Assembly: GCF_004795105.1 (NCBI RefSeq)
Contig: NZ_SSBL01000014.1
Location: 1 to 64,000, forward strand
Origin: Streptomyces sp. A0642
GTDB taxonomy: Bacteria > Actinomycetota > Actinomycetes > Streptomycetales > Streptomycetaceae
Direction of reading: 5' to 3'
Length of the DNA: 64,000 nucleotides
Part shown: positions 7,991 through 16,607 of the stretch, one piece after another
How positions within the stretch are numbered: the stretch's first letter is position 1
Layout of the letters: every line of letters starts with the position of its first letter
Notes under the pieces: model-generated
What the model was told of the DNA's origin: nothing
Databases searched by the model: none
Seen by the model: only the letters and a program-made list of their open reading frames with translations
Position numbers and translations under genes: made by a program

Positions 7991-8845
7991 TCAGCAGCAG
8001 CCCGCCTCCGGGAGCGTCCGCACGTTGCGGGCCTCCACCGCCCTGGCCGCGAGCAACTCGTCGGCCGGGTAGGCGACTTCCTCCAGCGTCAGCCCGTGCG
8101 GCCGCACGACGTGGACCCCGGGGTCGCGCACCCGGGCGCCGAGGACCTCGGCCGGCCACGGGTATGGGCGGCGCCCGTCGCCGACGAACAGCATCGCCCC
8201 CACCAGCGCCCGCACCATGTTGTGGCAGAAGGCGTCGGCCTGGACGGTCCCCGTGATGATTCCGGACGCCTCGTCACGGACCCAGCTCAGCTTCTGCAGG
8301 GTCCGGATGGTCGTCGCGCCCTCACGCTTCTTGCAGTACGCGGCGAAGTCGTGCTCCCCCGTCATGCGCGCCGCCGCCGCGTTCATCGCCCCGAGATCCA
8401 ACTCCCGGTCGTGCCACAGAACATGACCGCGCACCAGCGGATCGACCCCGCCGGGCGCGTCCGAGATCCGGTACGCGTACCGGCGCCACAGGGCCGAGAA
8501 GCGGGCGTTGAACCCGGCGGGCGCCTCTTCGATGCGCCGGATCCGTACATCGGGAGCCATCCGCCCGGCCATGCGCCGCAGCAGCTTCTCGGCGTGCTCG
8601 GCCCACACCTCGGCCGGCAGGTCCGCATGGGCGACCTGGCCCCGGGCGTGCACGCCCGCATCGGTGCGTCCGGCCACGGTCAGGTCGTAGGTGCGCGAGG
8701 AGCGGGTCACGGTCCGCAGCGCATCCTCGATCTCCCCCTGCACGGTCCGCCGGCCGGTCTGCTTCGCCCAGCCCGAGAAGTCCTTGCCGTCATAGGCCAG
8801 GTCCAGCCGCACCCGTACGAAGCCGGGCTCCACCACGTCACTCAC
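7991..8845 (-). CDS. truA: tRNA pseudouridine(38-40) synthase TruA
   Basis: TruA makes pseudouridine at tRNA positions 38-40. The protein has 284 residues and the catalytic aspartate in GRTDAGVHARGQ is Asp62. Other family blocks, FNARFSALWRRYAYRI and FCHNMVRALVGAML, are present. The start is GTG 8845 with GAGAGG upstream; the open frame extends further but runs through the rplQ terminator hairpin. It is the last gene of the rpoA-rplQ side of the cluster, as in many actinobacteria. Confidence 0.95.
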   Translation of the reverse strand: MSDVVEPGFVRVRLDLAYDGKDFSGWAKQTGRRTVQGEIEDALRTVTRSSRTYDLTVAGRTDAGVHARGQVAHADLPAEVWAEHAEKLLRRMAGRMAPDVRIRRIEEAPAGFNARFSALWRRYAYRISDAPGGVDPLVRGHVLWHDRELDLGAMNAAAARMTGEHDFAAYCKKREGATTIRTLQKLSWVRDEASGIITGTVQADAFCHNMVRALVGAMLFVGDGRRPYPWPAEVLGARVRDPGVHVVRPHGLTLEEVAYPADELLAARAVEARNVRTLPEAGCC

Positions 8846-8879
8846 ACCAGCGTTCCTCTCAAGATCCCTGCACAGCGGA

Positions 8880-8917
8880 ACGGGCCCGCACCGCCCCGAA
8901 GGGTGATGCGGGCCCGT
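8880..8917 (-). terminator. Terminator hairpin between rplQ and truA
   Basis: A perfect 11-bp stem, ACGGGCCCGCA at 8880-8890 with TGCGGGCCCGT at 8907-8917, sits just after the rplQ stop codon. Confidence 0.75.
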
Positions 8918-8933
8918 CCAGAGGTCAGAACGC

Positions 8934-9437
8934 TCAGGCGTCCTTCGACTCCTCGTCGGCCTCGGCCGGCTTGGCGTCCTCGACGGACTCGACCGGGGTC
9001 TCGTCCTTCTTGAGGGCGTCTTCCTTGACCGCACGCTTCGTGGCGGCCTCGGCCTCACCGGTGGCAGCCTGCGCCACGGTCAGGGCCTCGACCAGCTCGA
9101 TGACGGCCATCGGGGCGTTGTCGCCACGACGGTTGCCGATCTTGGTGATGCGGGTGTAACCACCGGGGCGGTTCTCGTACCGCGGGGCGATCTCGGTGAA
9201 GAGCGTGTGCACGATGCCCTTGTCCGTGATCGACTGCAGCACCAGGCGACGGTTGTGGATGTCGCCCTTCTTCGCCTTGGTGATGAAACGCTCGGCGACC
9301 GGACGCAGGCGGCGGGCCTTGGCCTCGGTCGTGGTGATGCGGCCGTGCTCGAACAGCGACTTCGCGAGGTTGTTGAGAAGAAGCTTCTCGTGCGCAGCGC
9401 TGCCGCCCAGACGGGCACCCTTGGCGGGCTGAGGCAT
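8934..9437 (-). CDS. rplQ: 50S ribosomal protein L17
   Basis: L17 near the peptide exit tunnel, 167 residues. The conserved domain starts at MPQPAKGARLGGSAAHEKLL and covers about residues 1-120. An acidic Ala/Glu/Lys tail of about 45 residues follows, longer than in E. coli (127 residues) but normal for streptomycetes. ATG 9437 has an AAGGAGAAAACC ribosome site. rpoA lies upstream across a 266-base gap that contains two copies of a dispersed repeat. Confidence 0.96.
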   Translation of the reverse strand: MPQPAKGARLGGSAAHEKLLLNNLAKSLFEHGRITTTEAKARRLRPVAERFITKAKKGDIHNRRLVLQSITDKGIVHTLFTEIAPRYENRPGGYTRITKIGNRRGDNAPMAVIELVEALTVAQAATGEAEAATKRAVKEDALKKDETPVESVEDAKPAEADEESKDA

Positions 9438-9559
9438 GGTTTTCTCCTTGTGTGCTGCACCGGCCGTATCAGGTACCGGTGTCAGTTCCCGCGCGGCGGT
9501 CGCCACACGGAAGTCGTATCCGCCGCCCGCGCTCGAATTCTGACATCAGCCAAAACCAA

Positions 9560-9646
9560 GCCCGTCCGGCGATTGAGGACGTGCCCTCACGCCCGAGCCG
9601 TCTCCGGCTCGCCGAGCCCGTTCAAGCCCGTCCGGCGATTGGGGAC
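9560..9646. repeat. Two direct copies of a 21-bp dispersed repeat
   Basis: Copies at 9560-9580 and 9626-9646 begin GCCCGTCCGGCGATTG and differ at one base near the end. The same element forms both outer ends of the inverted repeat at 3015-3035 and 3425-3445, giving four copies in the window. Confidence 0.8.
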
Positions 9647-9703
9647 AAAGCCCCCGCCCGGTCCGGGGCGCCCGTGAATCCGGGCACCCCAGCCGGAGGC
9701 GTA

Positions 9704-10726
9704 CTAGTACTGCTCGGTCTCCACGAAACCGGCGTCCGCGTCGTCGTCCGCGCCGAACGCGTCCGCGGCAGCGGTCGGGTCGAAGCCGGGAGGCGAGTCC
9801 TTCAGCGCCAGGCCCATACCGGCCAGCTTCGCCTTGACCTCGTCGATCGACTTCGCACCGAAGTTGCGGATGTCGAGCAGGTCCGCCTCGGAGCGGGCCA
9901 CGAGCTCGCCCACCGAGTGGATGCCCTCGCGCTTGAGGCAGTTGTACGAGCGGACCGTGAGCTCCAGCTCCTCGATCGGCAGCGCCAGATCGGCGGCGAG
10001 CGCGGCGTCCGTGGGCGAGGGGCCCATGTCGATGCCCTCGGCGTCGATGTTGAGCTCGCGCGCCAGACCGAACAGCTCGACCAGGGTCTTACCGGCCGAC
10101 GCCATGGCGTCACGGGGACGCATGGCCTGCTTGGTCTCGACGTCGACGATCAGCTTGTCGAAGTCGGTCCGCTGCTCGACACGGGTCGCCTCGACCTTGT
10201 ACGTGACCTTGAGCACCGGCGAGTAGATGGAGTCGACCGGAATACGGCCGATCTCCTGGCCCGCCTGCTTGTTCTGGACGGCGGAGACGTAACCGCGACC
10301 GCGCTCGACGGTCAGCTCCATCTCCAGCTTGCCCTTGCCGTTCAGCGTGGCCAGGACGAGGTCCGGGTTGTGGACCTCGACACCGGCCGGCGGGGCGATG
10401 TCGGCAGCGGTGACCAGGCCGGGGCCCTGCTTGCGCAGGTACATCACGACCGGCTCGTCGTGCTCCGAGGAGACGACCAGCTGCTTGATGTTGAGGATGA
10501 GATCGGTCACGTCCTCCTTGACGCCCGGCACGGTGGTGAACTCGTGCAGGACACCGTCGATGCGGATGCTGGTGACAGCGGCACCCGGGATCGAGGAGAG
10601 GAGCGTGCGACGCAGGGAGTTGCCGAGCGTGTAGCCGAAGCCCGGCTCCAGCGGCTCGATGACGAACCGCGAGCGGAACTCGTCAACGACCTCTTCGGTC
10701 AGCGACGGACGCTGAGCGATAAGCAT
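9704..10726 (-). CDS. rpoA: RNA polymerase alpha subunit
   Basis: Alpha subunit, 340 residues, the usual streptomycete length. The N-terminal assembly domain (about 1-230) has LGNSLRRTLLSSIPG. After a linker, the C-terminal DNA- and activator-binding domain (about 245-320) has VRSYNCLKREGI and the helix-hairpin-helix DIRNFGAKSIDEVKAKL. The tail is acidic. The ATG has an AAGGA site eight bases upstream. A hairpin at 10785-10822 separates it from rpsK. Confidence 0.98.
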   Translation of the reverse strand: MLIAQRPSLTEEVVDEFRSRFVIEPLEPGFGYTLGNSLRRTLLSSIPGAAVTSIRIDGVLHEFTTVPGVKEDVTDLILNIKQLVVSSEHDEPVVMYLRKQGPGLVTAADIAPPAGVEVHNPDLVLATLNGKGKLEMELTVERGRGYVSAVQNKQAGQEIGRIPVDSIYSPVLKVTYKVEATRVEQRTDFDKLIVDVETKQAMRPRDAMASAGKTLVELFGLARELNIDAEGIDMGPSPTDAALAADLALPIEELELTVRSYNCLKREGIHSVGELVARSEADLLDIRNFGAKSIDEVKAKLAGMGLALKDSPPGFDPTAAADAFGADDDADAGFVETEQY

Positions 10727-10784
10727 GTGTGAATCCTTCAGTCGTGGGCGCCCACTATTTGACACCCGACAGATGAAACAAGGA

Positions 10785-10822
10785 TACGGGCGGCACACCC
10801 CGTAGGGGGCGTACCGCCCGTA
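10785..10822 (-). terminator. Hairpin between rpsK and rpoA
   Basis: TACGGGCGG (10785-10793) pairs with CCGCCCGTA (10814-10822), followed on the minus strand by a T-rich stretch. A second hairpin (CACGGCCG/CGGCCGTG, 10838-10857) lies just after the rpsK stop. Probably partial termination or RNA processing before rpoA. Confidence 0.65.
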
Positions 10823-10862
10823 CCCACGCTACTGACGCACGGCCGTCACCGGCCGTGACGCA

Positions 10863-11267
10863 TCAGACGCGGCGACGCTTCGGCGGACGGCAGCCGTTGT
10901 GCGGCGTCGGGGTGACGTCCTGGATCGAACCGACCTCCAGGCCCGTGGCCTGCAGGGAGCGGATCGCGGTCTCGCGGCCGGAGCCCGGACCCTTGACGAA
11001 GACGTCAACCTTGCGCATGCCGTGCTCCTGCGCGCGGCGGGCGGCCGACTCGGCGGCCATCTGCGCGGCGAAGGGGGTCGACTTGCGCGAGCCCTTGAAG
11101 CCGACGTGGCCGGCGGAGGCCCAGGAGATCACGTTGCCCGAGGGGTCCGTGATCGAGACGATGGTGTTGTTGAACGTGCTCTTGATGTGGGCGTGCCCGT
11201 GAGCGACGTTCTTCTTTTCCTTGCGACGCACCTTCTTGGCTGCGCCCTGACGACCCTTGGGGGGCAT
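10863..11267 (-). CDS. rpsK: 30S ribosomal protein S11
   Basis: S11 of the small-subunit platform, 134 residues, full length. Core motifs FNNTIVSITDPSGN and the C-terminal DVTPTPHNGCRPPKRRRV are intact. ATG start; the 105-base gap to rpsM is typical for this operon. It belongs to the infA-rpmJ-rpsM-rpsK-rpoA-rplQ transcript. No rpsD gene is present between rpsK and rpoA, as expected for Streptomyces, where rpsD lies elsewhere. Confidence 0.97.
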   Translation of the reverse strand: MPPKGRQGAAKKVRRKEKKNVAHGHAHIKSTFNNTIVSITDPSGNVISWASAGHVGFKGSRKSTPFAAQMAAESAARRAQEHGMRKVDVFVKGPGSGRETAIRSLQATGLEVGSIQDVTPTPHNGCRPPKRRRV

Positions 11268-11372
11268 GTCTTGACTCCAGATGGAGAGGGGAGGTGATCG
11301 GTCCTACAGCGAAGACCGCTGGTTGCTGCGGAGGCCCGGCGGACCGGACGCTCGCAGTACGTCCGCTGAGGA

Positions 11373-11753
11373 CTACTTCTTGCCCGGCTTCTTCTTACCG
11401 GCGATCGCGCGACGCGGACCCTTGCGGGTACGGGCGTTCGTGCTGGTGCGCTGGCCGTGGACCGGCAGACCGCGACGGTGACGGATGCCCTGGTAGCAGC
11501 CGATCTCGATCTTGCGGCGGATGTCGCCCTGGATCTCGCGGCGAAGGTCACCCTCGGTGCGGAGGTTGGCGTCCACGTACTCGCGGATCTTGACCAGGTC
11601 CTCTTCGGCCAGGTCACGAACGCGGGTGTTCGGGTTCACGCCTGCGGCGGCGAGGATCTCCTTGGACCGGGTGCGCCCGATGCCGAAGACGTAGGTGAGG
11701 GCAACCTCCACGCGCTTTTCGCGCGGGATGTCAACACCTGAAACGCGTGCCAT
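11373..11753 (-). CDS. rpsM: 30S ribosomal protein S13
   Basis: S13 at the top of the small-subunit head, 126 residues. It contains the helix-two-turns-helix region ALTYVFGIGRTRSKEIL and the basic tail RTSTNARTRKGPRRA, which contacts tRNA and the intersubunit bridge. Start ATG at 11753. The 194-base gap to rpmJ contains a small perfect hairpin (ACCTCTC/GAGAGGT near 11808-11829) and no gene. Confidence 0.97.
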   Translation of the reverse strand: MARVSGVDIPREKRVEVALTYVFGIGRTRSKEILAAAGVNPNTRVRDLAEEDLVKIREYVDANLRTEGDLRREIQGDIRRKIEIGCYQGIRHRRGLPVHGQRTSTNARTRKGPRRAIAGKKKPGKK

Positions 11754-11947
11754 TCAATGGCTCCAGTTGTTATTTCGGGGGTCTTCCGCAGCGCCACTCC
11801 CGACCGCCGACCTCTCGCTGGGAGAGGTGGTACGCCCGGGTCCCCGGCCCCCGCCGGAGGTGTCGTCAGCCGTGGCTTGGACGGGCACTGCGTATGTACG
11901 TTTACGTGCGTCGCGCGAAGTACTGCGAGATGCGAGGGGGTCGTGCG

Positions 11948-12061
11948 TCAGCCCTGGCGCTGCTTGTGGCGCAGGTTGTCGCAGATGACCATGACCCGAC
12001 CGTGACGGCGGATCACCTTGCACTTGTCGCAGATCTTCTTGACGCTCGGCTTGACCTTCAT
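11948..12061 (-). CDS. rpmJ: 50S ribosomal protein L36, zinc-binding form
   Basis: A 37-residue protein beginning MKVKPSVKKICDKCKVIRR. It carries the zinc ligands Cys11, Cys14, Cys27 and His32, so this is the zinc-dependent form. It is too short for routine gene calling but lies exactly where expected between infA and rpsM. Confidence 0.96.
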   Translation of the reverse strand: MKVKPSVKKICDKCKVIRRHGRVMVICDNLRHKQRQG

Positions 12062-12121
12062 GGGATGTCAGGTTCTCCGGGTCAGTGCCAGCACCCCGCC
12101 GAAGCGAGATGTGGGCAAGAT

Positions 12122-12343
12122 CTACTTGTAGCGGTAGACGATCCGGCCACGCGTCAGGTCGTACGGGGAGAGCTCCACCACGACCCGGTCGTCCGGAAGG
12201 ATTCGGATGTAGTGCATCCGCATCTTGCCGGAGATGTGCGCGAGGACCTTGTGACCGTTCTGGAGTTCCACCTTGAACATGGCGTTCGGGAGGGACTCGA
12301 TCACGGTGCCCTCAATTTCGATGGCACCTTGCTTCTTGGCCAC
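12122..12343 (-). CDS. infA: Translation initiation factor IF-1
   Basis: IF-1 occupies the ribosomal A site during initiation. The 73-residue OB-fold protein is full length, with GTVIESLPNAMFKVEL and the C-terminal SPYDLTRGRIVYRYK. Start is GTG 12343 with an AAAGG ribosome site. First gene of the infA-rpmJ-rpsM-rpsK-rpoA-rplQ unit, with its own likely promoter at 12424-12453. Confidence 0.97.
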   Translation of the reverse strand: MAKKQGAIEIEGTVIESLPNAMFKVELQNGHKVLAHISGKMRMHYIRILPDDRVVVELSPYDLTRGRIVYRYK

Positions 12344-12423
12344 GCTTCGCCTTTCGAATCGGCTACCTTGATCGACTTCGTCACTCGTATGTGGACACAC
12401 GGATGCACGAGAGCCGACGAGTC

Positions 12424-12453
12424 AGTCTACGTCAGCGGACTCCAAAAGACGAA
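12424..12453 (-). promoter_or_regulatory. Candidate infA promoter
   Basis: On the minus strand a good -10 (TAGACT) has a weak -35 (TTCGTC) 18 bases upstream. The site lies about 80 bases before the infA start. Confidence 0.45.
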
Positions 12454-12528
12454 TCCGTCAAGTTTGCCCACCGCGGGAGATCCTTAGACCTCGCGCCGGC
12501 CCCCAATCCCCCCGGGGGTTGGGGACGC

Positions 12529-12563
12529 CTCACCCCAGGGGGTCGGGCGCCGCCTCCACCCCG
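12529..12563 (-). repeat. Duplicated 3' end of map
   Basis: These 35 bases match the last codons and stop of map (12653-12687) at 33 positions and in the same orientation. Translated, the copy gives VEAAPDPLG followed by TGA, identical to the real C terminus. It lies in the 310-base infA-map gap. The rest of that gap shows a small GC palindrome near 12511-12540 and the infA promoter region. Confidence 0.75.
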
Positions 12564-12653
12564 GCCCCTCCTCCACGCAGCCCTCGCGGCTCGGCGCCGG
12601 GGCGCCTCACAGGCTTCGGCCCGCTGCGCCGGACTCCGCCCGCCGGACGCCAC

Positions 12654-13490
12654 TCACCCCAACGGGTCGGGCGCCGCCTCCACCCCGTACTGCGCCAGCT
12701 TCTCGCGGCCGCAGTCCGGAGCGGTCAGGACCAGCGGGCCCTGCTCCGTGAGGGCGATGGAGTGCTCCCAGTGGGAGGACCAGGTGCCGTCGGTGGTGAT
12801 GACGGTCCACTCGTCCTCCAGCACCTCCGTACGGGCCGTGCCGAGGGAGACCATCGGCTCGATGGCCAGGCAGAGGCCCGGGACCAGCTTGACGCCCTTG
12901 CCGCGCTTGCGGGAGACGTAGTTCAGCAGGTGCGGGTCCATGTGCATCTCGGTGCCGATGCCGTGCCCGCCGTAGTCCTCGATGATCCCGTACTTTCCGG
13001 TCGCCGGACGGGGCTGGCGGCGGATGTAGGACTCGATCGCCTTCGAGATGTCGACCAGGCGGTTGTTCACCTTCATCGCCGCGATGCCGGCCCACATCGA
13101 CTCCTCGGTCACCCGGGAGAGCTCGATGAGCTCCGGAGCGTGACCGGTGCCGACGAAGGCCGTGTAGGCGGCGTCGCCGTGCCAGCCGTCGATGATCGCG
13201 CCGGCGTCGATGGAGATGATGTCGCCGTCCTTGAGGACGGTCTTGTCGTCCGGGATGCCGTGGACGACCACCTCGTTCACCGAGGTGCAGATGGTCGCGG
13301 GGAATCCGCCGTACCCGAGGAAGTTCGACTTCGCCCCGTGGTCGGCGATCACCTTGCGCGCGACCTGGTCCAGGTCCTGGGTGGTGGCGCCGGGCACCGC
13401 CGCCTCGCGGGTGGCGGCGTGAATGGCGGCGACCACCAGCCCCGCCTCACGCATCTTCGCGATCTGCTCGGGGGTCTTGATCTGCACCAT
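12654..13490 (-). CDS. map: Methionine aminopeptidase, type I
   Basis: Removes the N-terminal methionine from new proteins. The 278-residue pita-bread enzyme has metal-ligand blocks DIISIDAGAIIDGWHGD, GHGIGTEMHMDP and the C-terminal Glu region (WTVITTDGTWSSHWEHS). The start is ATG 13490 with AAAGG upstream; the frame extends earlier but only through low-complexity Pro/Ala codons. It follows secY-adk, separated from adk by a strong terminator, so it may have its own promoter. Its 3' end is partly duplicated downstream. Confidence 0.96.
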   Translation of the reverse strand: MVQIKTPEQIAKMREAGLVVAAIHAATREAAVPGATTQDLDQVARKVIADHGAKSNFLGYGGFPATICTSVNEVVVHGIPDDKTVLKDGDIISIDAGAIIDGWHGDAAYTAFVGTGHAPELIELSRVTEESMWAGIAAMKVNNRLVDISKAIESYIRRQPRPATGKYGIIEDYGGHGIGTEMHMDPHLLNYVSRKRGKGVKLVPGLCLAIEPMVSLGTARTEVLEDEWTVITTDGTWSSHWEHSIALTEQGPLVLTAPDCGREKLAQYGVEAAPDPLG

Positions 13491-13704
13491 TGCACGGCGC
13501 CTTTCTGCATGAGCGGGGACGGCCCGGCGGGGCCGGCGCTCGGGGGCGGGAGAAGGAGCGGGGCTGGGGGCGGGCAGCTGCAAGGCGGAGGAGAGAGGCA
13601 ACGCGGAGCGTCGTCGACTGACGACAGCGCCGCAGATGCGTGCCCCCGGCCCCGCGACGCCGCCCCCGAGTGCCGGCCCCGCTAGGTCAACGATACGGCG
13701 GCAA

Positions 13705-13744
13705 GCAGTCGGCCGCGGCGCCCAAGGACGCCGCGGCCGACTGC
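13705..13744 (-). terminator. adk terminator, perfect 16-bp stem
   Basis: Positions 13705-13720 and 13729-13744 are perfect reverse complements with an 8-base loop. The hairpin lies just beyond the adk stop codon. Confidence 0.8.
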
Positions 13745-13767
13745 ACTGCTGGTACTACGGGTGTGCC

Positions 13768-14424
13768 TCAGCCCTTGTCGGACTTCAGAGCCTCCATGGC
13801 CCGCTCGGTCACCTCGGTGACCTTGCCGAGCGCGGAGATGGTGACCACCAGGTCCTGGGCCCTGTAGTAGTCGATGATCGGCTCGGTCTGCGTGTGGTAG
13901 ACCTCGAGCCGGGTGCGGACCGTCTCTTCGCTGTCGTCGTCGCGCTGGTACAGCTCGCCGCCGCAGATGTCGCAGACACCCTCGGTCTTCGGCGGGTTGT
14001 ACGTCACGTGGAACACGTGCGCGCTCTCGTTGCGGCAGACCCGGCGGCCCGCGATCCGCTTCACGACCTCGTCCTCGGGTACCTCGAGGTCGAGCACCGC
14101 GTCCAGCTTTACGCCCTCGTCCTTGAGCATCACATCGAGAGCCTCGGCCTGGCCCACGTTGCGCGGGAAGCCGTCGAGCAGGAAGCCGTTGACCGCGTCC
14201 GGCTGGGACATGCGGTCCTTGGCCATCCCGATCGTGACCTCGTCCGGCACCAGCTGTCCCGCGTCCATGTAGGCGCGGGCCTGCTTGCCAAGGTCGGTGC
14301 CCTGGCTGATGTTGGCGCGGAAGAGGTCGCCCGTGGAGATGTGCGGAATCGACAGGTTCTTGGCAAGGTACGCAGCCTGCGTTCCCTTGCCGGCACCCGG
14401 CGGGCCGACGAGGACGATTCGCAT
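13768..14424 (-). CDS. adk: Adenylate kinase
   Basis: Interconverts ATP, ADP and AMP. The protein has 218 residues with P-loop GPPGAGKGT and NMP-binding STGDLFR. Its long lid (about 125-160) contains one Cys in RRVCRN and the pair CDIC, a partial zinc-lid pattern. Its ATG overlaps the secY stop by one base (TGATG), so translation is probably coupled to secY. A strong hairpin follows. Confidence 0.97.
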   Translation of the reverse strand: MRIVLVGPPGAGKGTQAAYLAKNLSIPHISTGDLFRANISQGTDLGKQARAYMDAGQLVPDEVTIGMAKDRMSQPDAVNGFLLDGFPRNVGQAEALDVMLKDEGVKLDAVLDLEVPEDEVVKRIAGRRVCRNESAHVFHVTYNPPKTEGVCDICGGELYQRDDDSEETVRTRLEVYHTQTEPIIDYYRAQDLVVTISALGKVTEVTERAMEALKSDKG

Positions 14425-15743
14425 CAGCGGAGGAACCCTTCGTAATTGCGCTGCTGGAGCTGACTCTCGATCTGCTTCACGGTCTCCAGACCCACACCCA
14501 CGATGATGAGGATGCTCGTCCCGCCGAACGGGAAGTTCTGGTTGGCTCCGCCGAAGCCTGCCAACGCCATCGTCGGCACAAGAGCGATCAGACCCAGGTA
14601 CAGCGATCCCGGCCAAGTGATCCTGTTGAGCACGTAGCTCAGGTACTCGGCAGTAGGTCGACCGGCCCGGATACCCGGGACGAAGCCACCATACTTCTTC
14701 ATGTTGTCGGCGACTTCCTCGGGGTTGAACGAGATCGCCACGTAGAAGAACGCGAAGAACACGATCAGCAGGAAGTACGTCGTCAGGTAGTACGGGTGGG
14801 TTCCCTTGACGAAGTGGTCCTGGATCCAGACCGCCCAGCCCGCAGTGGAGTTGGAGAACTGGACGATCAGGGCCGGGATGTAGAGCAGCGAAGAAGCGAA
14901 GATGACGGGAATCACACCCGCCTGGTTCACCTTCAACGGGATGTACGTGGACGTACCGCCGTACGACCGGCGGCCGATCATGCGCTTCGCGTACTGCACC
15001 GGGATGCGGCGCTGGGCCTGCTCGACGAAGACGACGAGGGCCACCATCACGAAGCCGATCAGGATGACGGTGGCGAACTCGATCCAGCCGTCCGCGAGCT
15101 TGCCGCTCGTCTTGATGGCCCACAGGGCGCCGGGGAAGCTGGCCGCGATCGAGATGAACATCAGGATCGACATGCCGTTGCCGATGCCGCGGTCGGTGAT
15201 GAGCTCACCGAGCCACATGACGGCGGCGGTGCCGGCCGTCATCGTGATGACCATGACGATGGTCGTGAACATCGACTGGTTCGGGACGATCTGGTCGGCG
15301 ACGGGGCAGCCGCTGAAGAGCGCGCCGCTGCGCGCGGTCGCGACCAGGCCGGTGCCCTGCAGGATGGCGAGTGCGACCGTCAGATAACGCGTGTACTGCG
15401 TGATCTTCGCCTGGCCGGACTGCCCCTCCTTCTTGAGCGCCTCGAGTCGGGGAATGACCACGGTCAGCAGCTGAAGAATGATGCTGGCCGTGATGTACGG
15501 CATGATGCCGAGCGCGAAGATCGTGATCTGCAGCAGTGCACCACCGCTGAACATGTTCACCAGGCCGAAGAGGCTGTTATTGCCCTTGCTTGCCTGATCA
15601 ACACAGGTCTGGACGTTCTCGTAGCTCACTCCCGGTACCGGGATGTGTGCCCCGAGCCGGTAGAGCACGATGATGCCGAGCGTGAAGAACAGCTTCTTGC
15701 GCAGGTCGGGCGTCTTGAACGCCCGGGCGAACGCGGTGAGCAC
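14424..15743 (-). CDS. secY: Protein translocase subunit SecY
   Basis: Channel subunit of the Sec translocon, 439 residues with about ten membrane helices. It starts MLTAFARAFKTPDLRKK and has the conserved pore and loop regions (for example FNPEEVADNMKKYGGFVPGIR). The GTG at 15743 has an ideal AGGAGG site; the frame extends 24 codons further without support. Coupled to adk by a one-base overlap. It is separated from rplO by a 224-base gap with a terminator-like hairpin, so secY-adk is probably a distinct transcript. Confidence 0.97.
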   Translation of the reverse strand: MLTAFARAFKTPDLRKKLFFTLGIIVLYRLGAHIPVPGVSYENVQTCVDQASKGNNSLFGLVNMFSGGALLQITIFALGIMPYITASIILQLLTVVIPRLEALKKEGQSGQAKITQYTRYLTVALAILQGTGLVATARSGALFSGCPVADQIVPNQSMFTTIVMVITMTAGTAAVMWLGELITDRGIGNGMSILMFISIAASFPGALWAIKTSGKLADGWIEFATVILIGFVMVALVVFVEQAQRRIPVQYAKRMIGRRSYGGTSTYIPLKVNQAGVIPVIFASSLLYIPALIVQFSNSTAGWAVWIQDHFVKGTHPYYLTTYFLLIVFFAFFYVAISFNPEEVADNMKKYGGFVPGIRAGRPTAEYLSYVLNRITWPGSLYLGLIALVPTMALAGFGGANQNFPFGGTSILIIVGVGLETVKQIESQLQQRNYEGFLR

Positions 15744-15899
15744 GGTGCCTCCTGCGACCCCCGCGCAATGCGTAGAGGTGACGGTCTTGAGGATCGATGA
15801 ATACGTGAGAGCCAAAGGGGCCCAGGACGCTTGCGCCCAGGGCTTACCACAGCAACGGAGGCCACCTTACCGGCGTACATGCCCCCCTAGGAACGACCA

Positions 15900-15933
15900 A
15901 CCGGGGATGCCCCAAATGAGAGGCATCCCCGGT
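15900..15933 (-). terminator. Hairpin between rplO and secY
   Basis: ACCGGGGATGCC at 15900-15911 pairs perfectly with GGCATCCCCGGT at 15922-15933. It would end or attenuate the ribosomal-protein transcript before secY. Confidence 0.7.
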
Positions 15934-15967
15934 CGGATGTTCAGGCCACCGAATGGTCCGAGTTGTC

Positions 15968-16423
15968 TCAGACGAGCTCGGTGACGGTGCCGCCCGCGGC
16001 GGCGATCTTCTCCTTGGCGGAGCCGGAGACGGCGTCAACCGAAACCTGCAGTGCCACGGAGATCTCGCCCTGTCCGAGGACCTTGACGAGGTGGTTGTTG
16101 CGCACAGCGCCCTTGGCGACCAGGTCGGCCACCGTGACCTCTCCACCCTCGGGGTAGAGCGTCGCGAGCTTGTCCAGGTTCACGACCTGGTACTCGGTGC
16201 GGAACGGGTTCTTGAAGCCCTTGAGCTTCGGGAGACGCATGTGGAGGGGCATCTGCCCACCCTCGAAGCGCTCCGGAACCTGGTAACGGGCCTTGGTGCC
16301 CTTGGTACCACGACCAGCGGTCTTACCCTTGGATGCCTCACCACGACCCACACGGGTCTTGGCGGTCTTGGCACCCGGGGCAGGCCGGAGGTCATGCGCC
16401 TTCAGCGGCTTGTTCTCCGCCAT
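15968..16423 (-). CDS. rplO: 50S ribosomal protein L15
   Basis: L15, 151 residues, full length. The N-terminal Gly/Lys/Arg-rich extension (VGRGEASKGKTAGRGTKGTK) threads into rRNA, and the globular part follows from about residue 60. ATG 16423 is preferred over the upstream in-frame start because it begins with the family sequence MAENKPLKAHDLRP. It is the last gene of the continuous S10-spc ribosomal run, one base after rpmD. Confidence 0.97.
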   Translation of the reverse strand: MAENKPLKAHDLRPAPGAKTAKTRVGRGEASKGKTAGRGTKGTKARYQVPERFEGGQMPLHMRLPKLKGFKNPFRTEYQVVNLDKLATLYPEGGEVTVADLVAKGAVRNNHLVKVLGQGEISVALQVSVDAVSGSAKEKIAAAGGTVTELV

Positions 16424-16424
16424 G

Positions 16425-16607
16425 TCAGTCGACCTCCTCAACCGTCACGAGGTGGCGGACGGTGTGCACCATTCCGCGGAACTCGGGGCGGTCCTCCTTG
16501 ACAACCACGTCGTGCAGGCGCTTGAGCCCGAGCGAACGCAGGGTGTCGCGGTGGTTCTGCTTGCTGCCGATGTACGACTTCGTCTGCGTGATCTTGAGAC
16601 GGGCCAT
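16425..16607 (-). CDS. rpmD: 50S ribosomal protein L30
   Basis: L30 of 60 residues, beginning MARLKITQTKSYIGSKQ, with the conserved TLRSLGLKRLHDVV core. Its ATG overlaps the rpsE stop codon by one base, indicating coupled translation. Confidence 0.97.
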   Translation of the reverse strand: MARLKITQTKSYIGSKQNHRDTLRSLGLKRLHDVVVKEDRPEFRGMVHTVRHLVTVEEVD

